Assembly (NCBI RefSeq): GCF_003641145.1
Contig: NZ_CP032744.1
Coordinates: 1,984,001 to 2,048,000, forward strand
Source of the DNA: Lactiplantibacillus paraplantarum
GTDB taxonomy: Bacteria; Bacillota; Bacilli; Lactobacillales; Lactobacillaceae
Reading direction: 5' to 3'
Length of the DNA: 64,000 nt
In this document: in pieces, positions 27,685 through 35,729 of the stretch
Layout of the letters: each line of letters starts with the position of its first letter
Position numbering within the stretch: position 1 is the stretch's first letter
Position numbers and translations under genes: made by a program
The notes under the pieces: generated by a model
The model's database searches: none
Told to the model about the DNA's origin: nothing
The model's input: the letters and a program-made list of their open reading frames with translations, nothing else

Positions 27685-27718
27685 GATGGGACACCGAGCC
27701 ATTGCTCCGTGTCCCATC
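27685..27718 (-). terminator. Terminator of the ytxGH pair
   Basis: Stem GATGGGACAC-GAGC with its complement around AATG, followed on the reverse strand by TGTTTTG. It overlaps the promoter side of the MerR-type gene. Confidence 0.78.
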
Positions 27719-27733
27719 CAAGATCGTTACACC

Positions 27734-28261
27734 TTATTTGGTTGGTGTCGTATCATCAGTTGGTTGCGCATCATCAGCCGTTGTATCAACTGACGCTGGT
27801 GCATCCGTTGCTTTTTCGGCAGTTTCAGTCGCATCCGTTGCGGCTGACGTTGTCGCTTGGGCAGCATCCTGATAAGCCGCGCCCCCGTCAATGACAATGT
27901 CAGGATCATTGGCTTCGTCGTCTTCGACTTTAGTTAACTCCGATCGTAGGCTGTCCGTGGCCTGATCAAGGCTTGAACCAAAGCTTGCGCCAGTCTCTTG
28001 CTTGGCCGCTTGATATTGATCCGCAAAATCTGCAACTTTACGCTTAGCGTCTTCATATTGCTGACCCGCTTCAGCTTTGAAATCTTCAGACGCATCTGCT
28101 GCATAAAAGGCGTAATCAATCGCTCGATCTTTAAAATCTGCAATGCCCTGTTGTGCCTTCGCCTTTAACGTCGCCTTTTTGTCATCATCCATTTTCATAA
28201 CGGCAGTTGCAATTGCAGCGCCGCCCAAAACAACACCTAATAAGAATCCTTTTTTCGACAT
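27734..28261 (-). CDS. ytxH: YtxH-like membrane-anchored stress protein
   Basis: A 175-residue protein with one N-terminal hydrophobic segment (residues 4-20, GFLLGVVLGGAAIATAV), then long amphipathic helices rich in Ala, Lys, Asp and Gln and an acidic Ala/Thr/Asp low-complexity tail. This is the layout of YtxH proteins, membrane-linked general stress proteins of unknown action. Start ATG follows AGGAGTCTTAATT, only 2 bp after the ytxG stop, so they are cotranscribed, as in the Bacillus ytxGH-ccpA region. Confidence 0.85.
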   Translation of the reverse strand: MSKKGFLLGVVLGGAAIATAVMKMDDDKKATLKAKAQQGIADFKDRAIDYAFYAADASEDFKAEAGQQYEDAKRKVADFADQYQAAKQETGASFGSSLDQATDSLRSELTKVEDDEANDPDIVIDGGAAYQDAAQATTSAATDATETAEKATDAPASVDTTADDAQPTDDTTPTK

Positions 28262-28263
28262 AA

Positions 28264-28680
28264 TTAAGACTCCTCACTATTATTTTTTGACCGTCGATTG
28301 CGGTAAACATCAAATGCGGCCTTACCAACTTTACTTGCGCTTGAGAATTTACTCCGCTTTTCATTAGTCTTGCCAATTTTGGCAGTCAATTCACGGGTGG
28401 CGGAGTTAAGATCAGAAACGCTTTGTCCCAAATCGCCCATGGCTTGAAATGCTGGATCAATGGTGGCCACTTTACCATTAACATCTTTCAATAGCTCGTT
28501 GGCATTGGCCATAATCTTTTCAGTCTCATGTGATAAGGCATCGACATCATCCGTAATGTTATTTAAACTTCGGTTGACTTCCCCCATCGTTTTAGTAATC
28601 CGCATTAAGAAAATCCCAATAAAACAAACTAGTAATAAGAATGCAATGGCGGCAATAATGCCCGCAATGTGTGTAATCAT
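28264..28680 (-). CDS. ytxG: DUF948 protein (YtxG-like)
   Basis: A 138-residue protein with an N-terminal membrane helix (residues 7-27) and a coiled coil (MGEVNRSLNNITDDVDALSHETEKIMANANELL) typical of DUF948. The C-terminus is basic and Ser rich. Role unknown; family members belong to general stress regulons. First gene of the ytxGH pair. A TATACT -10 element lies at about 28738-28743 with TTGTAA upstream at 18-bp spacing. Divergent from the MscS gene. Confidence 0.87.
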   Translation of the reverse strand: MITHIAGIIAAIAFLLLVCFIGIFLMRITKTMGEVNRSLNNITDDVDALSHETEKIMANANELLKDVNGKVATIDPAFQAMGDLGQSVSDLNSATRELTAKIGKTNEKRSKFSSASKVGKAAFDVYRNRRSKNNSEES

Positions 28681-28808
28681 CCTAAAATTCCTCCTTCGAC
28701 AGCCACTATATTAGAACTAGCATAGCATTGTCTTTAGTATACCGCAATTAAAAAAGTGCTTACAACCTTCGTCTACTCCCGATAGAATGGGAACCGCTTA
28801 TTCACGAC

Positions 28809-28837
28809 TTGGTTGACCGCGTCAAATCTGATAAACT
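28809..28837 (+). promoter_or_regulatory. Candidate promoter of the MscS gene
   Basis: TTGGTT (28809-28814), 17-bp spacer, TAAACT (28832-28837), 32 bp before the start codon. Partial match only. Confidence 0.55.
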
Positions 28838-28869
28838 AGTGAACAGACAACAATAACGAGGGTGAAGAT

Positions 28870-29763
28870 ATGTTTAATCCAATTAACTTAGCAGTGGTCG
28901 AAACACCAACTAAACAAGTTTCGGTGTGGATGAAGTTGGCTAAGAAGATTGACTGGCAACAAATTATTATTAATATTGGTGGCAAAATACTTGAAATCGT
29001 CCTATTTATTTTACTATTTTGGGTGATTGATCGGCTAGGAAAACGCCTAATTCATCATTTATTTTTAACAAATGCGAATACTAGTGACACGGCTAACAAC
29101 CGTATTTCAACGATTTTTACCTTATCATTGAATATCTATCACTACGTCATCATGTTTTTCGGCATCTATGCCGTTCTTTCAGTTCTAGGGGTTCCCGTAG
29201 GCACATTGATTGCTAGTGCAGGGATTTTCAGTGTGGCATTAGGTCTAGGTGCCCAAGGCTTTGTCAGCGATATCGTTACTGGCTTCTTTATCTTACTTGA
29301 AGACCAGATTGATGTGGGTGATTACGTCAAAATCGAAACGATTGAAGGCACCGTCTCAGCAATTGGCCTCCGCACTACTCAGGTCACTAGCCCTGATGGG
29401 ACCTTGAACTTCATTCCTAATCGCAAGATTTTGATTATTAGTAACCAATCCCGCAACGACATGCGCGTCTTGATTGACCTCTATATTCTGACCACGACAC
29501 CCGTTCAAGATTTAACGAACGTGGTTCGGGAAACGAATTCCGACCTGGTTTCTCAGTACCCTGATATCATCGGTGAGCCCGACATCCAAGGGGTAACCAC
29601 GCAGGCCGACGGAACGTTGGTCTTCCGGGTCCAGTTTTACGTTAAAAACGGGATGCAATTTGCAATTCAGCGCGATTTTTTAGCAGCCTACTTGGATGCA
29701 GCCCGAGCAGCGGGAATACAACTGCCTTCGCCGCGACTGAATATCGCACCAACGCATAAATAA
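28870..29763 (+). CDS. mscS: Small-conductance mechanosensitive channel, MscS family
   Basis: A 297-residue membrane channel that opens on membrane tension to release solutes after hypo-osmotic shock. Segments near residues 35-57 and 85-110 precede the pore-lining TM3, GTLIASAGIFSVALGLGAQGFVSDIVTGFFILLE, split over residues 115-150, followed by the beta domain IDVGDYVKIETIEGTVSAIGLRTT and a cytoplasmic alpha-beta domain. Length and motif order fit YkuT-like MscS proteins. ATG lies behind GAGGGTGAAG. Monocistronic. Confidence 0.94.
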   Translation: MFNPINLAVVETPTKQVSVWMKLAKKIDWQQIIINIGGKILEIVLFILLFWVIDRLGKRLIHHLFLTNANTSDTANNRISTIFTLSLNIYHYVIMFFGIYAVLSVLGVPVGTLIASAGIFSVALGLGAQGFVSDIVTGFFILLEDQIDVGDYVKIETIEGTVSAIGLRTTQVTSPDGTLNFIPNRKILIISNQSRNDMRVLIDLYILTTTPVQDLTNVVRETNSDLVSQYPDIIGEPDIQGVTTQADGTLVFRVQFYVKNGMQFAIQRDFLAAYLDAARAAGIQLPSPRLNIAPTHK

Positions 29764-29777
29764 GTTACACCAAACTA

Positions 29778-29822
29778 GCCCGCACCTCGGTTGCTCAAAC
29801 GTGAGCGCTGACGTGCGGGCTT
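29778..29822. terminator. Hairpin after the MscS gene
   Basis: Stem AGCCCGCAC/GTGCGGGCT with an inner hairpin; weak T run on the plus strand. A convergent region shared with dapL. Confidence 0.65.
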
Positions 29823-29846
29823 CATTTACGAAATAACTAACTAAAA

Positions 29847-29885
29847 ACAACGCACTGACTAAACTTGTTAGTCCAATGCGTTGTT
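29847..29885 (-). terminator. Terminator of the dapH-dapL operon
   Basis: Reverse strand stem AACAACGCA-TG-ACTAA with its complement, then TTTTTAG, ending within a few bases of the dapL stop codon. Confidence 0.8.
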
Positions 29886-29890
29886 TGAAA

Positions 29891-31045
29891 TTATTTGTGC
29901 AAAGCGTTTCGGTGAGTCAAAAAACCAGTCATTGCATCGACGCCACTCATAATGGCAGCCGTGTGTGGCACCATGTTTTCCGAGTGTAACGAATACGGAC
30001 TGTCGACCCCTAACCAGAACATTGTCCCTGGAATCTGATGAATCAAATAACCGAAATCTTCACCGGTCATTGCTGGTTTTGTTTCAATGAAGTTGACATC
30101 ATCATCATCCTGCATGTACTTGATAAAATCAGCAGTGATTGCGTCATTGTTCTCCACTGGATAATAACCACCCTGATTGAGCTTTAAATCAATATTGCAG
30201 TCATAAGCGAGCGCGATTCCTTCAGTAATCGTCCGAACCCGCCGCTGAATATGCATGTTCATCTCCTGCGTCAACGCTCGGATCGTCCCGTCAATCTGCG
30301 CCTCACCGGCAATCACATTGCCAATCGTGCCAGCAGTAAAGTGACCTAATGTCACCACACCACTTTGAATCGGGTCCACGTTGCGCGCTACGATCGTCTG
30401 CAACTGGGAGACTAACGCTGCCCCAGCGACAACCATATCATTGGCTTGATGTGGATATGCAGCATGGCCACTCTTTCCACTCAAGTGCGCATGGATCTCA
30501 CAAGTGCCGGCAAACAACGTGCCCATCCGACAACCGATTGCCCCTGTTGGTAGGTTCGGATTGTCATGAAATGCAAAGATTTCATCCGGCATCCAATCAC
30601 CAGTTAAAGCTCCGCTCTCATACAAGCGCTGACCACCTGACGCATTTTCTTCGGCCGGCTGGAACATGAAGACCATGTCAGTGGCCGGTCGATTTTCCGC
30701 AAAATAACTGAGAATTCCCAGCGCTACTGACATATGAATATCATGTCCGCACGCATGCATCACCCCTGGATGGGTCGATGCAAATGGTAAACCCGTATTT
30801 TCAGTAACTGGTAACGCATCGATGTCAGTTCGATAACCGATTCGATAATCATGCTTTAAACCACTGACTTTCACTAAAATCGCCGTATCCAAAGTTGGAA
30901 TGGTTTTGATTGTCAGCCAATCTTGAGGCATCTTGCCAATAATCGACAATAAATAAGCCTGTGTTTCATGTTCTTGTAAGCCGATTTCCGGAATTTGGTG
31001 TAAGTGTTGATAAATTGGAATTAGATCGGTTTCCCGTAAGACCAT
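29891..31045 (-). CDS. dapL: N-acetyldiaminopimelate deacetylase
   Basis: A 384-residue M20 metallohydrolase that removes acetate from N-acetyl-LL-diaminopimelate in the acetylase branch of lysine/DAP synthesis. Metal ligands: MHACGHDIHMSVALG (Cys and two His), QPAEENASGG (catalytic Glu pair), AFHDNPNLPTG (His) and TGEDFGY. Immediately follows dapH (17 bp), the same order as Bacillus ykuQ-ykuR. The product supplies meso-DAP, which crosslinks L. plantarum peptidoglycan. Cytoplasmic. Confidence 0.94.
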   Translation of the reverse strand: MVLRETDLIPIYQHLHQIPEIGLQEHETQAYLLSIIGKMPQDWLTIKTIPTLDTAILVKVSGLKHDYRIGYRTDIDALPVTENTGLPFASTHPGVMHACGHDIHMSVALGILSYFAENRPATDMVFMFQPAEENASGGQRLYESGALTGDWMPDEIFAFHDNPNLPTGAIGCRMGTLFAGTCEIHAHLSGKSGHAAYPHQANDMVVAGAALVSQLQTIVARNVDPIQSGVVTLGHFTAGTIGNVIAGEAQIDGTIRALTQEMNMHIQRRVRTITEGIALAYDCNIDLKLNQGGYYPVENNDAITADFIKYMQDDDDVNFIETKPAMTGEDFGYLIHQIPGTMFWLGVDSPYSLHSENMVPHTAAIMSGVDAMTGFLTHRNALHK

Positions 31046-31062
31046 TGTTTATCCCTCCACCA

Positions 31063-31773
31063 TTAAAGATTCCGTAATTCTGCCATTAATTCAGTCTTGC
31101 TCTTCGTCTTATCATCAATATCTTTCAACTTACGAGCAGGAACCCCACCGACTACGGTGTTAGGAGCGACGTCTTCAATGACGATCGCACCCGCAGCCAC
31201 AACGGCACCCTTACCAACATGCACGCCTTCGAGGACGGCCGCATTGGCACCAATCAGCACGTCGTCATCGATTTGAACTGGCTTAGCCGAAGGTGGCTCT
31301 ACCACGCCAGCTAACACAGTACCAGCGCCAATATGACAGTTCTTACCAACAATTGCGCGACCACCAAGAATGGCACCCATGTCAATCATCGAGCCTTCAC
31401 CGATTTCGGCACCAATATTGATCACGGCCCCCATCATAATGACCGCATTGTCGCCAATTAATACTTGGTCACGAATAATCGCACCGGGCTCGATCCGCGC
31501 ATTGTATTGCTTCAAATCTGCCATTGGTACGGCTGAATTGCGCGCGTCATTTTCTAATTCGTAATCTTCGATATTTGCAGCGTTAGCCTTTAAGAACGGT
31601 TCAACATCCGCCCAGTCACCAAATAAGACGCCAGAGTTGCCACTGAAGAACGTTTTGATACTTGCTGGAACGTTTAATTGGTCTAAAGCACCCTTCACAT
31701 ACACTTTTACGGGTGTTTTCTTCTTCGCACTGCCAATATAGTTAATAATTGATTGTGCATCTAATTTTGCCAT
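31063..31773 (-). CDS. dapH: Tetrahydrodipicolinate N-acetyltransferase
   Basis: A 236-residue left-handed beta-helix acyltransferase that acetylates tetrahydrodipicolinate with acetyl-CoA. Hexapeptide repeats run from about residue 90 to 205 ([23 protein letters not shown] and onward, and [17 protein letters not shown]). The start is ATG at 31773, 7 nt after GGAGG; upstream codons to 31830 belong to the end of cbpB. Operon with dapL, and 19 bp after cbpB. The aminotransferase step (PatA) is encoded elsewhere. Confidence 0.95.
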   Translation of the reverse strand: MAKLDAQSIINYIGSAKKKTPVKVYVKGALDQLNVPASIKTFFSGNSGVLFGDWADVEPFLKANAANIEDYELENDARNSAVPMADLKQYNARIEPGAIIRDQVLIGDNAVIMMGAVINIGAEIGEGSMIDMGAILGGRAIVGKNCHIGAGTVLAGVVEPPSAKPVQIDDDVLIGANAAVLEGVHVGKGAVVAAGAIVIEDVAPNTVVGGVPARKLKDIDDKTKSKTELMAELRNL

Positions 31774-31792
31774 CGGAGACCCTCCAAAAAAT

Positions 31793-32284
31793 TTATTTAG
31801 CTTTTTCGCTAGTGGAAAAATCCTTCTCAATCATATCATACTGTTTGCCAATTTCATGGGTCAGAAAGTTAAAACTCTTCATGAATTCACGCCGCGTGAC
31901 AATTCCTTGAAAAATTCGCTGCTCATCAACGACTGGAACAAACGGATTATCAATCATTAGGTGTAATGTCTCTTCAACATCATCGACATTTTGAACCGTC
32001 TTCACCCGCGTCTCCATCACATCACAAACACGTTTTTGCAATAAAATTTCAGTATTCAATTGGTCAAAGCCCAACATTTGTTCCGTAATCAGCGGTAACG
32101 ACACTAGCCCTTCAAAGTGGCCACCATGATCAAGTACCGGAATTTTTGAATATTTGACCTTTGTTAAAACTAAAAATGCGTGATACAAGTTATTATTAGT
32201 TTGAACGTTCGCGACCACGTCAGCCGGGATCAAATAGTGGTCCGCGTTGCGTGACAATAAGTCCGCAACTGGTTGAATTAACAT
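31793..32284 (-). CDS. cbpB: Cyclic-di-AMP-binding CBS protein CbpB/DarB (YkuL)
   Basis: A 163-residue protein of two CBS domains (about residues 12-70 and 80-140). The second contains [23 protein letters not shown] and the first [18 protein letters not shown]. Bacillus YkuL (DarB) and Listeria CbpB bind c-di-AMP; in the apo form they activate the (p)ppGpp synthetase Rel and pyruvate carboxylase. The link to Rel is family knowledge, not seen here. ATG follows AAGGAGGCGCTTGT. Located directly before dapH, as in the ykuL-ykuQR region. Confidence 0.87.
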   Translation of the reverse strand: MLIQPVADLLSRNADHYLIPADVVANVQTNNNLYHAFLVLTKVKYSKIPVLDHGGHFEGLVSLPLITEQMLGFDQLNTEILLQKRVCDVMETRVKTVQNVDDVEETLHLMIDNPFVPVVDEQRIFQGIVTRREFMKSFNFLTHEIGKQYDMIEKDFSTSEKAK

Positions 32285-32371
32285 ACAAGCGCCTCCTTAA
32301 CTAAGCTCATTCTCTTATTTTAACTGCAAAGTCACTAAGTTAAGCTCTAAAATCAGCTTTTTTACCGCTTT

Positions 32372-32890
32372 TTAATCAGCAAAATGAAATTTTAGTTCTG
32401 GCACTGCCTGCATCTGCCGATCATAATATTGAACATCGATTCCTGCTGAGGTGGTGGTGACAATTGCATAGGTACCGCCAATCCGTGCAAACTCTCCACG
32501 TGGATAGGTGATACTACCGGGATTAAGCACTAACACACCACCATGCCGTTCGACCCCCAATTGATGGGTATGCCCAAAGAACGCTAATACGGCATGCTGC
32601 GCCGTGGCATTTGCCAATAGATGTGCCAACCCCATATTTACACCAACTAAGTGTCCATGGGTCATATAGACTGAAACGCCATCAATCGTTGGATTAACCT
32701 CATCAGCTAACGCCGTATCAAAATCCATATTTCCTTGAACCACAAACATTTCTTCAAACAACGGGTCATCATGTGGTAATTCAGAATCACCACAGTGAAA
32801 GAAAGCATCAACCTGACCACGGTATTCATCAAATAATCGTACCAACACATCTCGATCACCATGACTGTCACTTACAACTAAACATTTCAT
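32372..32890 (-). CDS. ysnB: YfcE/YsnB family metallophosphoesterase
   Basis: A 172-residue phosphodiesterase of the MJ0936/YfcE type. Motifs: KCLVVSDSHGD at the N-terminus, FHCGDSEL, VQGNMD (GNxD form with Met), YMTHGHLVGV and AFFGHTHQLGVE. The ATG at 32888-32890 overlaps the TGA of rdgB (ATGA), a better start than ATG at 32905. The substrate in vivo is unknown. Order murI-rdgB-ysnB is the same as Bacillus racE-ysnA-ysnB. Confidence 0.9.
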   Translation of the reverse strand: MKCLVVSDSHGDRDVLVRLFDEYRGQVDAFFHCGDSELPHDDPLFEEMFVVQGNMDFDTALADEVNPTIDGVSVYMTHGHLVGVNMGLAHLLANATAQHAVLAFFGHTHQLGVERHGGVLVLNPGSITYPRGEFARIGGTYAIVTTTSAGIDVQYYDRQMQAVPELKFHFAD

Positions 32891-33495
32891 GCCTTCGCCC
32901 ACCATTCATCGAATTTAGTCATCAGCTGACGTAAGGCCGCCCCCCGGTGACTGATTTGATTCTTTTGTGCTGGCGTTAATTCCGCCAATGATTTTTGAAA
33001 CTTACTCGACCAGAACAACGGATCATATCCAAAGCCATTATTCCCACGCGGGGCGATCAAGATGCGTCCAGCTAACTCACCATTAATGACGAGTTTTTCA
33101 CCACTCGGCTTAAGGGCGACCAGTGTTGTATGAAAAGTAGCGGTGCGCTTAGCTTCAGGAACACCGCCCAGATTTGCTAGTAACTTAGCATTGTTGGCGG
33201 CGTCGTCATGATCACCAGCATACCGCGCTGAAAAAACGCCAGGATCACCATGCAACGCCGTGACCATCAAACCGGAATCATCAGCAATTGCCGGTAGCCC
33301 AGTTGCTTCAACCACGACCGTTGCTTTTTTAGTGGCATTTTCTTCAAAGGTAATCCCATTTTCCTTAATATCTGGAATATCTTGGAAGTCCGCCAACGTT
33401 TTGATGGTGATATCATATGGCGCCAGCATCGCACTAAATTCGCGGGCCTTATTAGCATTGTTCGTGGCAATAATTAATGTTTGTGGTTTAGTCAT
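32887..33495 (-). CDS. rdgB: XTP/dITP diphosphatase (RdgB/HAM1)
   Basis: A 202-residue house-cleaning enzyme that hydrolyses dITP, XTP and related non-canonical purine triphosphates to monophosphates, preventing their use by polymerases. Motifs: LIIATNNANKAREF, VEATGLPAIADDSGLMV, GVFSARYAG and GNNGFGYDPLF, then SHRGAALRQL. Start ATG at 33493-33495, 8 nt after GGGAG; the GTG at 33504 is an alternative. It overlaps the end of murI by 8 bp and ysnB by 4 bp, so the three genes are tightly coupled. Confidence 0.95.
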   Translation of the reverse strand: MTKPQTLIIATNNANKAREFSAMLAPYDITIKTLADFQDIPDIKENGITFEENATKKATVVVEATGLPAIADDSGLMVTALHGDPGVFSARYAGDHDDAANNAKLLANLGGVPEAKRTATFHTTLVALKPSGEKLVINGELAGRILIAPRGNNGFGYDPLFWSSKFQKSLAELTPAQKNQISHRGAALRQLMTKFDEWWAKA

Positions 33496-34309
33496 TCGTT
33501 TCACTCCCTAAATCAATATGTTGCGCGTAAAAATTCGGTTGGCCTAACCAGTCGCGAGCAATGGCTTCAAATTGTTCGGCCGCCCCAGTTGTATAATATT
33601 CATCTGGATAACGCTTGGTAGAACTGTCGTTAGCAATATCTAAATAATCAAGTACGGCCGAAACATCGTTCACCGTTTCCGCACCAGAATCAATCAGCGT
33701 TACTCCTGGACCCATGACATTTTGAATGAGTGGTCGTAATAATGGGTAATGCGTACAGCCCAAAACAAGCGTGTCCACATCTTGTTTTTTTAACTGTTTC
33801 AAAGATGCCGCAACGACACGTTTGGCAACTGTCGAGTGGTATTCGTTGGACTCAACCAACGGCACAAACTTCGGACATGCCTGCGAAATCACTGTGGCAG
33901 TCGGATCCTTCGTTAAAATCGCATCCCGATAAGCGTTACTACGAATCGTACCCTCAGTCGCAATCACGCCGATCCGATTGCGTCGTGAAGCTTTTAATGC
34001 CGCCCGTGAACCAGGGGCAATTACCCCAATCACAGGAATTGACAACTGTTGTCGTAAAGCTGGCAATGCCGCGGCTGTCGCTGTATTACAAGCAATCACT
34101 AGCATTTTGATCTGTTTTGCCATCAGAAAATCAGCCATTTGCCAAGAAAATTTCCGGACTTGTTCTGCTGGTCGCGGACCGTATGGCAAACGTGCCTGAT
34201 CACCAATAAAATAAACCGTTTCCCGGGGGAGCTGCTTCAACGCTTGTTTAACAACGGTCAACCCACCGACCCCCGAATCCATGAATCCAATTGCATGTTC
34301 ATTTGCCAT
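33488..34309 (-). CDS. murI: Glutamate racemase
   Basis: A 273-residue cofactor-independent racemase that supplies D-Glu for peptidoglycan. Catalytic Cys residues are in IACNTATAA (about residue 73) and LGCTHYPLL (about residue 184); GFMDSGVGGLTV and FIGDQARLPYGPR are also typical. Cytoplasmic. First gene of the murI-rdgB-ysnB group, with a divergent yslB gene upstream. Confidence 0.96.
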   Translation of the reverse strand: MANEHAIGFMDSGVGGLTVVKQALKQLPRETVYFIGDQARLPYGPRPAEQVRKFSWQMADFLMAKQIKMLVIACNTATAAALPALRQQLSIPVIGVIAPGSRAALKASRRNRIGVIATEGTIRSNAYRDAILTKDPTATVISQACPKFVPLVESNEYHSTVAKRVVAASLKQLKKQDVDTLVLGCTHYPLLRPLIQNVMGPGVTLIDSGAETVNDVSAVLDYLDIANDSSTKRYPDEYYTTGAAEQFEAIARDWLGQPNFYAQHIDLGSETND

Positions 34310-34509
34310 TTTAAAAATCTCCGTTCACTGAATTCTGAAACTTTATTATGGTCTTTTTTGAAATTGATTTCAAGCCAGACCAATTGCGACGAAATTGTAA
34401 AGTTTCCGTTGATAAATTGAAAAAAACCGACACATTAGCGGAAACGGGGTATAATATTGATTATACAGTGGTCAGGATACCACGATTTTTTGCATGGAAA
34501 GGAATTATC

Positions 34510-35031
34510 ATGACGAACGACTTTTATTCTCAATTTGCGGGTAACTCAATTAAAGCTTCCATCCTTAGTGTGGAAATCTTGCGAGATGCCTTACTACCAA
34601 AATTATTGGGTGATGACAGTAGTGGCATCCTTTACTGGGCTGGTAAAGACTTGGCACGCCAGTTTCCTGTCGCTAGTGATGATGATCTTGTTACCTTTTT
34701 TGAGCAGACCGGCTGGGGGCATCTCATCATTGTTAGCACAACTGATGATTTGATTACCTATGAACTAACTGGTGAACCGGTTGCTCGCCGTAGCGCTACA
34801 ATCGAATTACCAGATTTCATGCTAGAGACTGGCTTTTTAGCTGAGCAGTCAGCCCTTCGTACTAACTGTGTCAGTGAAGCTAAAATTACGTTTCAAAATC
34901 GAATGCGTTTAAGAATTTCAGTGACCATTGATCATCATCAACCTATCATCAATCACGATCCCGCAACACCAATCGAGATTGTGCGACCACAAGTTGAAAT
35001 TGATGATGCCCAACCTGAAGAAGCGCAATAA
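34510..35031 (+). CDS. yslB: YslB family protein (DUF2507)
   Basis: A 173-residue cytosolic protein. The start is ATG at 34510 with AAAGGA 7 nt upstream; codons from 34348 are upstream sequence, not coding. Recognisable features are REILRDALLPKLLGDDSSGILYWAGKDLARQFP near the N-terminus and ELTGEPVARR. Distant relation to V4R ligand-binding domains has been proposed for this family. The last 25 residues are Pro/Asp/Glu rich. Found beside murI as in Bacillus; function unknown. Confidence 0.88.
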   Translation: MTNDFYSQFAGNSIKASILSVEILRDALLPKLLGDDSSGILYWAGKDLARQFPVASDDDLVTFFEQTGWGHLIIVSTTDDLITYELTGEPVARRSATIELPDFMLETGFLAEQSALRTNCVSEAKITFQNRMRLRISVTIDHHQPIINHDPATPIEIVRPQVEIDDAQPEEAQ

Positions 35032-35068
35032 AAAAAGACGGCCAAGTGGTCGTCTTTTTTTATTGCGC
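35022..35068. terminator. Terminator of yslB
   Basis: Perfect inverted repeat GCGCAATAAAAAAAGACG / CGTCTTTTTTTATTGCGC with a 10-nt loop, starting inside the stop region of yslB; T run on both strands. Confidence 0.93.
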
Positions 35069-35190
35069 TGCGGACGTTTACTTACCAACCATTCAGATGA
35101 ATATCACGATTGACAAAATAACTAGTCGATAAAACCCGAGTAATTTGTTTTAGGAATGACTAAATAACTGCATTTCTCAATGGTTAAACT

Positions 35191-35227
35191 AAAAAAGGCC
35201 GGTATTCTTCAATAAAGAATACCAGCC
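35191..35227 (-). terminator. Terminator of trxA
   Basis: Reverse strand stem GGCTGGTATTCTT/AAGAATACCGGCC (one wobble), TATTG loop, then TTTTTT. Confidence 0.9.
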
Positions 35228-35263
35228 TCCTCAAGTCACCACTAAGCCAACGGTGACCTTATT

Positions 35264-35575
35264 TTATAAATATTGAGCTAAAGTTTGTTTAATTTGATCC
35301 TTAGAATGGTAGCCAACTAAGGTATCAACGACTTCGCCATCCTTCTTAACTAACAAGGTTGGAATACTCATGATACCAAAGTTGCTGGCCGTTTCAGGAT
35401 TTGCGTCGACATCCATCTTATTGAATGTCACCTTGTCACCCATTTCATCAGCTAATTGTTCCACCACTGGTGATTGCATCCGACAAGGACCACACCATGT
35501 TGCCCAGAAGTCAGTTAACGTTACGCCTGAAGCCGTATCCGTTGTAAAAGTTTTATCAGTAGTTGCTGCGACCAT
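35264..35575 (-). CDS. trxA: Thioredoxin
   Basis: A 103-residue redox protein reduced by thioredoxin reductase; it maintains cytosolic thiols. Active site ATWCGPCRMQ (Cys28 and Cys31), cis-Pro loop MSIPTLL and C-terminal GYHSKDQI. ATG has AGGAGG upstream. An extended -10 promoter (TGGTATACT, -10 at 35617-35622) precedes it, so it can be transcribed apart from mutS2. Small, single domain, full length. Confidence 0.97.
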   Translation of the reverse strand: MVAATTDKTFTTDTASGVTLTDFWATWCGPCRMQSPVVEQLADEMGDKVTFNKMDVDANPETASNFGIMSIPTLLVKKDGEVVDTLVGYHSKDQIKQTLAQYL

Positions 35576-35729
35576 TGTAATCGGCCTCCTTTAGACTTTA
35601 TCTGTTACTAATAGTAAGTATACCAGTAACCATGTGGAACACAAACAATTTGTTCACGATCAAAAGCGCCCGGGTTACGAACATTGCCAATCATCCACAC
35701 TGCCCTGCTCGGCCTGTGTGGATCACGGG

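Noticed and set aside
24711..29763. A stress island around ccpA (MerR, YtxG, YtxH, MscS)
   Set aside because: The ytxGH-ccpA neighbourhood is an old conserved Firmicutes order, so it does not need a new system to explain it.
34348..34509. N-terminal extension of yslB
   Set aside because: No ribosome site at 34348, and the family N-terminus begins at the ATG at 34510 behind AAAGGA.
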